Part shown: positions 1 through 8,806 of the stretch, in pieces | Layout of the letters: each line of letters opens with the position of its first letter | Numbering within the stretch: position 1 is the first letter of the stretch | Translations under genes and position numbers: made by a program | Notes under the pieces: model-generated | The model's database searches: none | What the model saw: only the letters and a program-made list of their open reading frames with translations | What the model was told of the DNA's origin: nothing | Assembly (NCBI GenBank): GCA_945878355.1 | Contig: CAMCTC010000003.1 | Location: 50,391 to 114,390 of the forward strand | DNA from: Bordetella parapertussis | GTDB lineage: Bacteria; Pseudomonadota; Gammaproteobacteria; Burkholderiales; Burkholderiaceae_C | Direction of reading: 5' to 3' | Length of the DNA stretch: 64,000 bases

Positions 1-906
1 CATCGTGTAGATGATGAAGGCCACGATGGCCGCGCTGACCACGGCCAGGATCGCCAGGAACATCGCGATCTGCTTGGCCGAGGTAGCGATCAGTTTGGCG
101 ACCAGGATCTCCTCCATCTGCGCCCGGGTGAAGGCTTCGAGGTGCTTCCAGCGGCGGATCGGCTCGGCCACGCCCTCGGCTGACGCACCGGGTCGGACCT
201 GCACCAGCACGGCGTTGACGCTGTGGTTGCTGGCCTGCGCGGCCTGGACCGCCTCGAGCAGGCCGGGCACGCCGGGACGGTTCAGGCCGGGGTTGGCGGC
301 ATTGCGCGCGCGATCGTTCAGGATGGCATCGTTGTCCTTGAGGAACTGCGCCTCCTGCCCGTCCTTGAGCGCGATGAAGACCATCGGGTCGCCGCCCGAC
401 GACACCATTCGCTGGGTCAATCCCACCACGGTGTAGTCGTGGCGCCGGATGCGGATGCGGTCGCCCAGACCGAATCCGGTTCGCAGATCGGCCACCGCCT
501 CGTAGTGGCTGCGCGTGATGTGGCGGCCGGCCAGCAGATACGCCGGCTCACCGGGCTGGCCGGGCTCGAAACCGACGACCATCGCGCGCACGTCGCTGCT
601 TTGATGTCGCACTTGCATCGTCAGGTAGGTGACGTTGGCCGCGCGCGCCACGCCCGGCAGTGCAAGCAGGCTGCGCACCGCGTCGTCGCGCAGGCTGGAC
701 GCCTCGGCGTACGGGCCTTGGGTGTCCTGCTGCACCACCCACAGGTCGGCGCCGCTGTTGTTGAGCAAGGCCCGGGCGTCGTCGACCATGCCGCGGTAGA
801 CGCCGGCCATCGTCAGCGTGACGCCAATCAGCAGGCCCAGGCCAAATCCTGTGAGCACGAACTTGCCCCAGGAATGGAGGATGTCGCGCCCCGCCAAGCT
901 GATCAC
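1..906 (-). CDS. FtsX/MacB-type ABC transporter permease (3' end cut off by window edge)
   Basis: Reading the minus strand from a GTG at 906 gives 302 codons open to the window edge, starting MISLAGRDILHSWGKFVLTG. One hydrophobic segment lies near residues 12-30. A long extracytoplasmic domain follows (FGLGDRIRIRRHDYTVVGLT is typical of MacB-PCD regions), then a second hydrophobic segment (FLAILAVVSAAIVAFIIYTM) at the cut end. This is the topology of FtsX/MacB/DevC permeases, which couple a cytoplasmic ATPase to export across the envelope. The GTG start overlaps the TGA of the membrane-fusion gene as GTGA, so the two are translationally coupled. The matching ATPase is expected just outside the window. 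The permease family is clear; the substrate is unknown. Confidence 0.85.
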   Translation of the reverse strand, partial: MISLAGRDILHSWGKFVLTGFGLGLLIGVTLTMAGVYRGMVDDARALLNNSGADLWVVQQDTQGPYAEASSLRDDAVRSLLALPGVARAANVTYLTMQVRHQSSDVRAMVVGFEPGQPGEPAYLLAGRHITRSHYEAVADLRTGFGLGDRIRIRRHDYTVVGLTQRMVSSGGDPMVFIALKDGQEAQFLKDNDAILNDRARNAANPGLNRPGVPGLLEAVQAAQASNHSVNAVLVQVRPGASAEGVAEPIRRWKHLEAFTRAQMEEILVAKLIATSAKQIAMFLAILAVVSAAIVAFIIYTM

Positions 907-2135
907 GGGGTATGCGCCAGCAGCGAATCGACAACCTTGATGCGGCTGCCGGCCGTCAGTTCCTTCTCGCTGAAAACCACGACCCGGTCGCCGGCCTGCA
1001 GCCCTTCGAGGATCTGGACCTGTCCGTTCAGGCTGGACAGCCCCAGCCGCACTGGCGCGAAACGCAGTGCATCGCCGTCAATGCGCCACACGCCGGTGCC
1101 GTGGCCGCCGCCGCCACCAATGACGGGCTGGTCGGGCGCCAGTTCGGCGCGCCGCTTGATGCTCGCGTTAGGCAGCAGCAGCGCGGGGGCCGTGGCCGCG
1201 AGCGTCAGCGTCACTTCGGCCAGTTCGCCCACCGAGATTCCAGCTGGCAGCGGGTCGAAGGCGACCTGGGCGATACGCTCCTCGGTAACGCTGTCGCTGA
1301 CGGCTTCGAGCCGCGCCACCCGGCCGGTCAGCGGCCTGCCCGGGTTCGAGCGCAACACGATCTCAGCCTTCAGTCCCGCTACCAGACCGGTCGAGCGGCC
1401 TTGGTCGAAACGCACCTTGACCCACAGCGACGAGGGTTCGATCAGCCTGATCACCGCCTGGCCCGCGACGGCGGTGGAACCGGCTTCGGCCTCGCGGCTG
1501 ATCACCACGCCGTCGCTGGGCGCCAGCAGGCGCAGGTTGGCGCGCTGCTGCACCAGGCCGGCACGCTCGGCCGCCAAGCGCTTGACGTCCTGCCGTGCAG
1601 CGCTGAGGTTGGCGTCAGCGCCGATCAGCACGGCGTCGGCCGAGACCTGCTCTTGCAGCTTGCTTTCCACCACGCCGGCACTGATGAAGTTCTTCTCCCC
1701 CAGGTCCAGATAGCGGCGGGCATTCAGCGCCGCCAGGTCCTTCCTGGCGACGGCGTCCTGGCGCTGGGCTTGCGCACCTGCCGTTGCACTCCCGGCGCGG
1801 TCTATCGATGCAGCTAGCGCGGCCAGTCGCTCGTCGAGGTCGACCGGGTCCATCTCGGCCAGCAACTGTCCGGCCTTGACGCTGTCGCCGACATCGACCA
1901 AGACCCGACGAACCCGGCCTGCTGCAATGGGACCGACCAGGTAGGCACGGCGCGCCTCGACCGTGCCGATGCCGAACAGCGACGGCGTCAACCGGCCTTC
2001 GCCGGCCTGCAAGACCGTGACCCGGATCGGCGCCAACGGGCCCGACCGCATCACGACGAAGGCCAAGGCACCCAGCAACAAAGCGCCCAACAGGCTCAGG
2101 CCGAGCCGACGCGACGCCAGGGCGGTCAGCTTCAC
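903..2135 (-). CDS. HlyD/RND-type periplasmic adaptor (membrane fusion protein)
   Basis: A protein of about 410 residues with an N-terminal membrane anchor (LGLSLLGALLLGALAFVVM). A lipoyl/barrel-sandwich half follows (GRVRRVLVDVGDSVKAGQLLAEMDP), then an alpha-helical hairpin rich in Ala, Arg and Gln. The second lipoyl half is LRLLAPSDGVVISREAEAGS, followed by a beta-barrel. It would bridge the inner-membrane FtsX-type permease encoded next (4-bp GTGA overlap) to the outer membrane, as in DevB-DevC or MacA-MacB exporters. The start is uncertain. The frame has a TTG at 2147 and a GTG at 2135, neither with a good ribosome site; I used the GTG because the membrane anchor follows it closely. A stretch of Gly (VIGGGGGHGTG) lies near residues 340-350. 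Confidence 0.85.
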   Translation of the reverse strand: MKLTALASRRLGLSLLGALLLGALAFVVMRSGPLAPIRVTVLQAGEGRLTPSLFGIGTVEARRAYLVGPIAAGRVRRVLVDVGDSVKAGQLLAEMDPVDLDERLAALAASIDRAGSATAGAQAQRQDAVARKDLAALNARRYLDLGEKNFISAGVVESKLQEQVSADAVLIGADANLSAARQDVKRLAAERAGLVQQRANLRLLAPSDGVVISREAEAGSTAVAGQAVIRLIEPSSLWVKVRFDQGRSTGLVAGLKAEIVLRSNPGRPLTGRVARLEAVSDSVTEERIAQVAFDPLPAGISVGELAEVTLTLAATAPALLLPNASIKRRAELAPDQPVIGGGGGHGTGVWRIDGDALRFAPVRLGLSSLNGQVQILEGLQAGDRVVVFSEKELTAGSRIKVVDSLLAHTP

Positions 2136-2147
2136 AGCAACTTGCAA

Positions 2148-2474
2148 ATCGCAAAAACAAGGATGGCGCTGTTGTCACTGGCCTGCAACAGCAGCGCCAT
2201 GGCGACCGGCAAGACCGTCAGCATCTGGTGGTGGCGCGCCAACCCGCGCGCTGAATTCGCATGTGATCTCATGCCTGTACTTATAGAGCAGTTGCGCAAG
2301 CTGCGCCACCGCGCTGCGCAACAATGGCGTGACAAGGCCCATCCCAGCGACCGAAAGACCGATCGCGACGATCGATGCGCGCTGCGGGCTGAGGTCATCA
2401 AGCGCCAACCGCTGCAGCCTGCCGACGGATCGATCAGGCTGTGCCGGCACCACCGCATCGAAATTCAGCCGCCC
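2148..2474. other. 327-bp stretch without a convincing gene
   Basis: This stretch lies between the adaptor gene and the Stealth gene, both on the minus strand. Open frames cross it on both strands, but none gives a recognisable protein, and their composition is Arg/Ser/Cys-rich as in shadow frames. It presumably holds the promoter of the adaptor/permease operon. I could not identify a clear -35/-10 pair or a hairpin. Confidence 0.4.
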
Positions 2475-3587
2475 TCATTTCACGACGGCGGTTTCGCTGA
2501 AGAGGTGGCTTGGGGACGCATCGCCGTCCGATGCAAATGGCCGGTCAAGCCAGGCGCTGAGCTTGACAGCGCGGTCTCGCTCGAAGGCCGAAGCCTCCGG
2601 GAACAAGGCCTGCAGTGCCTCGCGAACCTGGGCCAGGCGCGGGTCATGCCAGTGGGCGTTGTCGGTGGTGTCGTTGACACAGAAGAAGTTGACTGCGCCG
2701 CAGAGCGAGCCCAGCAGGTCGAGCTGGTAGCCGACATCGGCATCACCGGTCGAGACATACAGGTGGGTGTAGTCGCGCATCCTGGCCAAGCCATGGGCCA
2801 GGGCCCAACGGATCACGAAATCAGAGACGATGGTCGGCTTGTCCCAGGTCCGAAACACCGTCGATCGCACGCCGTCGAACAACTCGGGCGCGATGCGTTC
2901 GAGTTCGAACAACACCGATCGCAACATCGGCCTGGGGGAATGCGCGAAAGTGCAGAACCGGTGCACATAGGCTTGACGTTGGCGAGTCCGAGACTCCTCG
3001 CCGACCCCGGGCCTGGTGCCCGCCGCTTGAGCGCTGAGCCAATGGTTTGACAGCCTGCAGGCGTTTTCCATCGAGTTGGCATCCTGGCGCAACGGGCCGT
3101 CGCTGACCGCAGGATCGTCCGACCAGGCGGCATAGACCCCGCCGTCCCAGAACCAATCGTCGAGTTCGACGGGTGCGCCGAAGAAGACATCGTCATTGAG
3201 GTAGAAATAACGCTCAGAAAGACCAGGAATCCGATGAATGTAGGACTCGATGTTGCTCGAGTCAAAGGTCGGCAGCGCGCTGGCCGGGATCAGCTTGCGG
3301 TGGTCGACGATCGTCAAGCGACTCGAGGACTTCAGCCAGGCCGGCGTCTGGTCGTCGGTGACGATGTAGACATGGCCGTGGTCCGGAAAGAAGCGCTCGA
3401 GCGCACGCAGGCTGAAACGAAGCTCGTCGTTGTCGCGGAACCGGCCCTCGACATTGCCGTGCAGGCCGATCGCGTCGCGATGGGCGGCGCTGAGTTCGTC
3501 GGCTGCGCGCTGGCGCTTCAGTCGCCAGGCGGGGTCGTTGCCATCGACCCAAAGGTAGACGATGTCGACGGGTGAATCTCTTCTCAT
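2475..3587 (-). CDS. Stealth-family exopolysaccharide phosphotransferase
   Basis: A 370-residue cytoplasmic protein with the conserved regions of Stealth proteins in order. CR1 is DIVYLWVDGNDPAW at residues 8-21. CR2 contains RDNDELRFSLRALERFFPDH followed by VYIVTDDQTPAWL. CR3 is YIHRIPGLSERYFYLNDDVFFG. A weaker CR4 lies towards the C-terminus. The family includes capsule hexose-1-phosphate transferases and is related to the animal GlcNAc-1-phosphotransferase. The expected reaction is transfer of a sugar-1-phosphate from a nucleotide sugar onto a glycan. No capsule or other glycan genes flank it here, so it looks like an orphan. The ATG start is followed immediately by CR1, so little of the N-terminus can be missing. 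Confidence 0.88.
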   Translation of the reverse strand: MRRDSPVDIVYLWVDGNDPAWRLKRQRAADELSAAHRDAIGLHGNVEGRFRDNDELRFSLRALERFFPDHGHVYIVTDDQTPAWLKSSSRLTIVDHRKLIPASALPTFDSSNIESYIHRIPGLSERYFYLNDDVFFGAPVELDDWFWDGGVYAAWSDDPAVSDGPLRQDANSMENACRLSNHWLSAQAAGTRPGVGEESRTRQRQAYVHRFCTFAHSPRPMLRSVLFELERIAPELFDGVRSTVFRTWDKPTIVSDFVIRWALAHGLARMRDYTHLYVSTGDADVGYQLDLLGSLCGAVNFFCVNDTTDNAHWHDPRLAQVREALQALFPEASAFERDRAVKLSAWLDRPFASDGDASPSHLFSETAVVK

Positions 3588-3659
3588 GACACACAGACAG
3601 GAAACGCCCGGGCGAACCGAGCTAGGGGCGGCGGCATTCGGCCGCGCGAAATCAGTGAA

Positions 3660-6600
3660 CTAACTCGACAGTTGCTGCCAGGCCTTGTCCAGGCGCTTGA
3701 CGCTGACGGGCTGCGGGGTTCGCAGCTCCTGGGCGAAAAAGCTCACCCGCAGCTCTTCGAGCAACCAGCGGTACTCGTCCAGCCTGGCGTCGGCAACGCC
3801 TTTTTGCTCGGCCAAGCGGCGCAGGTAGCGCTGCTCGATCGGCCGCAACTCGGCCAGCCGCTGCGCGTCACGCGCCGGGTCGGCGCGCTGCTTGTCCAGC
3901 CGTGCCGTGACCGCCTTGAGGTAGCGCGGGTAATGCTGGAGCTGGGTATACGGCGCTTGCTGCAGGAAGCGCTTGGGCATCAGCCGCTGCAGCTGGGCAG
4001 CGATGTCGTCGGACAGCTCTTTGGCGGCGCGGCTGTCCTTGAGCTTGCGCTGCGCGGCGGCGTAATCAGCCAGGATGACGCCAGCCAGTCGCGCCACCTC
4101 TTGCGCGATCAGGTTGAGTCGGCTGCGGCCCGCGATCAGGCGGGCGTTGAAGCTGGCATCGTCGGCGGGCAGCGGGTCGGCCAGGAATGCGCGGTCCAGC
4201 GCCAGCTCGATGATCTGGCTGCGCAGTTCGTCAGCGCTGCCCAAGGGCATGTAGGCCGTGGCCATCTTGACCAGGTCGGGGATGTTCTTCTCGAGGTATT
4301 TCAAGGGCTCTTTGAGCGCGAGCGCGACCAAGCGGCTCAAGCCGGCGCGGTGTTTGACCGCAGCGCCTTCGGGCTCGTCAAAGACCTCGATTTCGACATG
4401 GGTACGCTTGTCGATCAGCGCCGGAAAACCGATCAACACCTGGCCGGCTTTGTGGATTTCCATCAGCTCCGGCAGCTCGCCGAAAGTCCAGCTGGTGTAG
4501 CCCTTGGGCACCGCGACTGGCGCAGCAGGCACTGCCGCCTGGCGCACAGCGCCCGTTGTCGTGCTCGGAGTCGCCGCAGCGACGACCGGCGCGGGCACAC
4601 CGCTGCCCAGCTTCAGGGTCGCGAGCGCCTGAAAAGCCGATCGCGCCTGGCCGCCAAGCTCGGCCTTGAGCGTGGCCAGATGCCGGCCCATGCCAAGCTG
4701 GCGGCCGTGCTCGTCGACGACCCGGAAGTTCATGAACAGGTGCGGCTGCAGCATGTCGAGCTTGAAGTCATTGCGCTGCACGGCAATCTGCGTGCGCTCG
4801 CGAACGGCCTTGAGCAGCACATCCATCAGCGCGCCCTGCGCGAATAGATGTTCGGCAATGAACGCCTCCACGTAGGCCGGCAAGGGCACAAGCCGCGTGC
4901 GTGGGCGCTGGTGCAGGCTCTTGAGCAGTGCCGTCAACTTGGTGGCCAGCATGCCGGGCACCAGCCATTCGCAGCGCTCCTCGCTGACCTGGTTGAGCGC
5001 ATAGATAGGCACCGTCACCGTCACGCCGTCCTTGACGTCGCCCGGCTCGTGCAGATAGGCCACCGCGCAGTCCACGCCGCCCAAGCGCAGCATCTTCGGG
5101 AAAGCGCTGCCGGTGATGCCAGCCGCCTCGTGGCGCATCAGCTCGTCGCGCGTGAGCTGCAGCAGCTTCGGGTTGCTGCGGCTCTCGTGCTTGACCCAGC
5201 GTTCCAGCGTCGCGCCAGAGCACACATCGGCCGGCAGCAGTTGGTCGTAGAAGGCGTAAATCAGCTCGTCGTCGACCAGCACGTCCTGGCGCCTGCTCTT
5301 GTGCTCGAGCTCCTCGACTTGCGCCAGCAGCCTGCGGTTGTGCGCCAGGAAAGGCAGCTGGCTGTCCCAGTCATCCTCGACCAGCGCGCTGCGGATGAAG
5401 ATGTCGCGCGCGGCGCGTGGATCGACATTGCCGAAGTTGACGCGCTTGTTGTTGTAGACCACGACGCCGTAAAGCGTGGCGCGCTGCAGTGCGACCACCT
5501 CGGCGGCTTTTTTTTCCCAATGCGGCTCGAGCAGTTGGATCTTGAGCAGATGACCCGCCACCTGCGGAATCCACTGCGGCTCGATGCCGGCCAAGCCACG
5601 GCCGTAGAGCCTGGTCGTCTCGACCAGCTCGGCAGTGATCATCCAGCGGCCGGGCTTCTTGCTCAGGTGGGCGCCCGGATGGCGCCAGAACTTGATGCCG
5701 CGAGCGCCCAGGTACCAATCCTCGTCATCGCTCTTGCAGCCGATGTTGCCCAGCAGCCCAGCCAGCATCGCCAGGTGGACCTGCTCGTAGGTGGCCGCAG
5801 CCCCGTTCAAACGCCAGCCGTGCTCGGCCACCACGGTGTGCAGCTGGCTGTGGATGTCGCGCCATTCGCGCACCCGGCGCGGGTTGACGAAGCTCTCGCG
5901 CAGGCGCTGGTCTTGCTGGCGGTGGCTGAGCTTGTGGCTGTCGACGTTCGGCGTCGCGCCGGTCTTGGCCGCCGGATGGCCGTGCACGCCGCGCCCCTCC
6001 TCGATCCAGGACCAGAGCTTGAGGTAACCCATGAACTCGGACTTCTCGTCGTCGAACTTCTTGTGCTTCTCGTCGGCGGCCTGGGCTGCTTCCATCGGCC
6101 GGTCGCGAACGTCCTGAACGCTCAGTGCGCTGGCGATGATAAGCACCTCGTTGAGCGCCTGGCGGTCTCGCGCTTCCAGGATCATCCGACCGACGCGGGG
6201 GTCCAGCGGTAGGCGGCTGAGTTCCAGGCCAATCGGCGTCAATTCGTTGTCATCGTCGACCGCATTGAGCTCGCCGAGCAAGTCGTAGCCGTCGGCAATC
6301 GCCTTGGCGCGCGGGGCTTCGAGAAAAGGGAAATCCTCGACCTGGCCCAGGCGCAGGCTCTTCATGCGCAGGATCACGCCGGCCAGCGAAGACCGCAGGA
6401 TCTCAGGGTCGGTGAACTTGGGTCGGCCGATGAAATCCTTCTCGTCGTAAAGGCGTATGCAGATGCCGTTGGCGACACGGCCGCAACGCCCGGCGCGCTG
6501 GTTGGCAGCGGCCTGGCTGATCGCCTCGACCTGCAACTGCTCGACCTTGGTGCGGTAGCTGTAGCGCTTGACCCGCGCCAACCCGGTGTCGATCACATAG

Positions 6601-7619
6601 CGGATGCCGGGCACCGTCAAAGAGGTCTCGGCCACGTTGGTTGCCAGCACGATGCGCCGGCCGTTGCCGGGGTTGAACACCGCTTCCTGCTCGGCCTGCG
6701 ACAGCCGCGCGAACAACGGCAGGATTTGCGGCTGCGGCCCGCCTCGGTGCTGCTTGGCGAGATGCCGGCGCAGGTGGTCGGTGGCGTCGCGGATCTCGCG
6801 CTCGCCGGGCAAGAAGACCAGGATATCGCCGCTGACCCCGCCCTGCCACAGCTCGTCGACCGCGTCGGCGATGGCCTCGTCGAGGCCGTATTCACGCTTG
6901 TCCTCGAACGGCCGCCAGCGCTGCTCGACCGGGAACAGCCGGCCCGAGACCTGGATCACCGGCGCCGGGCCGCGAATCGACGCAAAGTGATTCGCGAAGC
7001 GGTCAGCGTCTATGGTCGCCGAGGTGACGATGATCTTCAGGTCAGGCCGGCGCGGCAAGAGCTGGCACAGATAGCCGAGCAGGAAGTCGATGTTCAGGCT
7101 GCGCTCATGCGCCTCGTCGATGATCAGCGTGTCGTACTGGCGCAGCTCCGGGTCGCCTTGGGTTTCAGCCAGCAAGATGCCGTCGGTCATCAGCTTGACG
7201 CTGGCGCCGGGCTGGAACCGGTCCTGGAAGCGCACTTTGTAGCCCACCACATCGCCCAGCGGCGATTGCAACTCGTCGGCGATGCGCTTGGCCACGCTGG
7301 TGGCCGCGAGCCTGCGAGGCTGGGTGTGGCCGATCAGCCCGCGCCCGCCAGCACCTATGCCACGGCCGAGTTCGAGCGCAATCTTCGGCAACTGGGTGGT
7401 CTTGCCCGAGCCGGTCTCGCCGCAGACGATCACCACCTGGTGGTCGGCGATCGCGCGGGCAATCTCCTCGCGCCGGGCGGAGACCGGCAGCGATTCTGGG
7501 TAGGTGATCTTAGGGATAGGCGTGGCCACCCGCGGCGGGCGATCTTGCCTTGCCGGACGCTCTGGGCGCGGCGGGCGATCGGGCCGGTGTGGCCCGGCCG
7601 GGGGGGCGGGCAAATTCAC
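3660..7619 (-). CDS. hrpA: ATP-dependent RNA helicase HrpA (DEAH box)
   Basis: A 1319-residue protein, the usual length for bacterial HrpA. Walker A is GETGSGKT at residues 67-74 and the DEAH box is at 168-171. SAT (VTSATID) and the QAAANQRAGRCGR motif VI follow, then the HA2/OB-fold region and the long C-terminal HrpA domain. HrpA unwinds RNA and acts on stalled ribosomes and mRNA processing in proteobacteria. The start is a GTG at 7617-7619. The first ~30 residues are a Pro/Arg-rich tail (RPDRPPRPERPARQDRPPR) of the kind that could bind RNA. The gene is divergent from the broken enoyl-CoA hydratase, with 56 bp between the starts. Confidence 0.95.
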   Translation of the reverse strand: MNLPAPPAGPHRPDRPPRPERPARQDRPPRVATPIPKITYPESLPVSARREEIARAIADHQVVIVCGETGSGKTTQLPKIALELGRGIGAGGRGLIGHTQPRRLAATSVAKRIADELQSPLGDVVGYKVRFQDRFQPGASVKLMTDGILLAETQGDPELRQYDTLIIDEAHERSLNIDFLLGYLCQLLPRRPDLKIIVTSATIDADRFANHFASIRGPAPVIQVSGRLFPVEQRWRPFEDKREYGLDEAIADAVDELWQGGVSGDILVFLPGEREIRDATDHLRRHLAKQHRGGPQPQILPLFARLSQAEQEAVFNPGNGRRIVLATNVAETSLTVPGIRYVIDTGLARVKRYSYRTKVEQLQVEAISQAAANQRAGRCGRVANGICIRLYDEKDFIGRPKFTDPEILRSSLAGVILRMKSLRLGQVEDFPFLEAPRAKAIADGYDLLGELNAVDDDNELTPIGLELSRLPLDPRVGRMILEARDRQALNEVLIIASALSVQDVRDRPMEAAQAADEKHKKFDDEKSEFMGYLKLWSWIEEGRGVHGHPAAKTGATPNVDSHKLSHRQQDQRLRESFVNPRRVREWRDIHSQLHTVVAEHGWRLNGAAATYEQVHLAMLAGLLGNIGCKSDDEDWYLGARGIKFWRHPGAHLSKKPGRWMITAELVETTRLYGRGLAGIEPQWIPQVAGHLLKIQLLEPHWEKKAAEVVALQRATLYGVVVYNNKRVNFGNVDPRAARDIFIRSALVEDDWDSQLPFLAHNRRLLAQVEELEHKSRRQDVLVDDELIYAFYDQLLPADVCSGATLERWVKHESRSNPKLLQLTRDELMRHEAAGITGSAFPKMLRLGGVDCAVAYLHEPGDVKDGVTVTVPIYALNQVSEERCEWLVPGMLATKLTALLKSLHQRPRTRLVPLPAYVEAFIAEHLFAQGALMDVLLKAVRERTQIAVQRNDFKLDMLQPHLFMNFRVVDEHGRQLGMGRHLATLKAELGGQARSAFQALATLKLGSGVPAPVVAAATPSTTTGAVRQAAVPAAPVAVPKGYTSWTFGELPELMEIHKAGQVLIGFPALIDKRTHVEIEVFDEPEGAAVKHRAGLSRLVALALKEPLKYLEKNIPDLVKMATAYMPLGSADELRSQIIELALDRAFLADPLPADDASFNARLIAGRSRLNLIAQEVARLAGVILADYAAAQRKLKDSRAAKELSDDIAAQLQRLMPKRFLQQAPYTQLQHYPRYLKAVTARLDKQRADPARDAQRLAELRPIEQRYLRRLAEQKGVADARLDEYRWLLEELRVSFFAQELRTPQPVSVKRLDKAWQQLSS

Positions 7620-7675
7620 TTCAGCGCGATTATCCCTGGCCGCAGAATTGGGTTGCCCCTGAACAGGAACCCGCG

Positions 7676-8632
7676 ATGCACACCCTTCACGATTCGACCC
7701 ATGCCCTGGCCACGCTGGCCGACACCGGCATCGGCGCGCTACAGGTCATCGGCACCGGCAAGCTGAACATCGTGGGCACGGCGGTGATCGCCGAACTGCG
7801 CACCGCGCTGGCGTAGCTGGCAGGCCGACCCGACCTGCATGTGCTCGTGCTGAGCGGCAGCGGCGACGATGCCTTCATCGGCGGCGCCGACATCGGCGAG
7901 ATGGCCCGCCTGAACCCCACCACGGCAACCAGCTTCATCACCCAGCTGGCCGGCCTGTGCGGTGCAGTGGCCGCGATGCCGGTGCCCGTGATCGCACGCA
8001 TCGCCGGCTGGTGCCTGCGCGGCGGGCTGGAAGTGGCGCTGGCCTGCGACCTGCGCATCTGCGATGCCGGCGCGATGTTCGGCATGCCCGAGGTGCGCAT
8101 CGGCATCCCCTCGGTGATCCACGCCGCCCTGCTGTCGCGGCTGATCGGCCAGGCGCGCGCCAGCGAAATGCTGTTGTGCTGCGACAACTTCGGCGCCGCC
8201 CAGGCCGAGGCCAGGGGCCTGGCGCACGAGTTGTGCCCGTCCGGTGAGCTCGATGCCCACTTGCAGCAGCGCGCCGCCGCGCTGGCGGCCCTGCCACCCC
8301 AGGCGCTGCGCCAGCAGAAGCGCCTGCTGCGCCACTGGCAGACCGTGCCGCTGGCGCAGGCCATCACCGACAGCGTGGGTGAGTTTGCGTTCGCCTACAC
8401 CACCGGCGAGCCACAGGCGCTGATGGGCGACTTCATGGCCCGCAAGACCTCGCGGCGTTGGCGGCGGCAGCCTGGGGCCGTTGACTGTGAGGCCGGGCGC
8501 CCCAGCCATGCCGGCCAGATGGCACGATCGACAACCCGGGTAGACGCTCCCCTGCAACGGCGCAGGCCATCACCAGTGCGCGGGCGCCGCACACGGGCGC
8601 CGCACACGGGCGCCGGCCGGCCTGTCCCGTAG
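7676..8632 (+). pseudogene. Enoyl-CoA hydratase/isomerase interrupted by an in-frame amber stop
   Basis: From the ATG at 7676 the frame reads MHTLHDSTHALATLADTG and continues as a crotonase N-terminus up to TAG at 7814-7816. It then resumes in the same frame with LAGRPDLHVLVLSGSGDDAF, the oxyanion-hole segments FIGGADIGEMARL and WCLRGGLEVALACDLR, and MPEVRIGIPSVIHAALL. The match to the family is continuous on both sides of the stop, so a single substitution in a sense codon is the simplest explanation. The family-like sequence ends near residue 258 (GDFMARK, about 8446). Beyond that the frame becomes an Arg-rich tail to 8632. A one-base shift there would give a normal-looking end at TGA 8482-8484, so a second lesion is possible. 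It would have hydrated trans-2-enoyl-CoA. A sequencing error cannot be excluded. Confidence 0.8.
8582..8611. repeat. Short tandem repeat, 13-bp unit
   Basis: The unit GGGCGCCGCACAC occurs twice in a row at 8582-8607 and is followed by a third partial copy GGGCGCC. It lies in the degenerate tail of the broken hydratase frame. The rest of the stretch to 8806 shows no gene and ends with the ribosome site of the PEP-CTERM gene. Confidence 0.6.
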
Positions 8633-8806
8633 GCGGGTTCAACCCAGCCTCGGGCGTTGCGACAACTCAAACCGCGACAGTCCGGCGGGCATAACGTCTT
8701 GCTTGGTAGGCGCCCATCCGCCAGCGCGGCTCAGTCGGGCCGCCCCGCCGCGTGCCATGCGGTGGCCGTTGCCAATGCGCGATCGACGCAATTTAGGAGG
8801 ATTATC

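Noticed and set aside
223..1713. Long plus-strand open frame of 496 codons across the adaptor and permease genes
   Set aside because: It is antisense to two clear family members, has Ser/Arg/His-rich composition and no recognisable domain; it is a shadow of GC-rich coding sequence.
2132..2458. Minus-strand frame whose stop overlaps the adaptor GTG as GTGA, looking like an upstream coupled gene
   Set aside because: The protein is Arg/Ser/Cys-rich with no family match or ribosome site; the overlap is probably chance.
7814..7816. Recoding (selenocysteine or programmed read-through) at the hydratase stop
   Set aside because: The codon is TAG, not TGA. No structured element was seen after it, and crotonases do not use such residues at this position.
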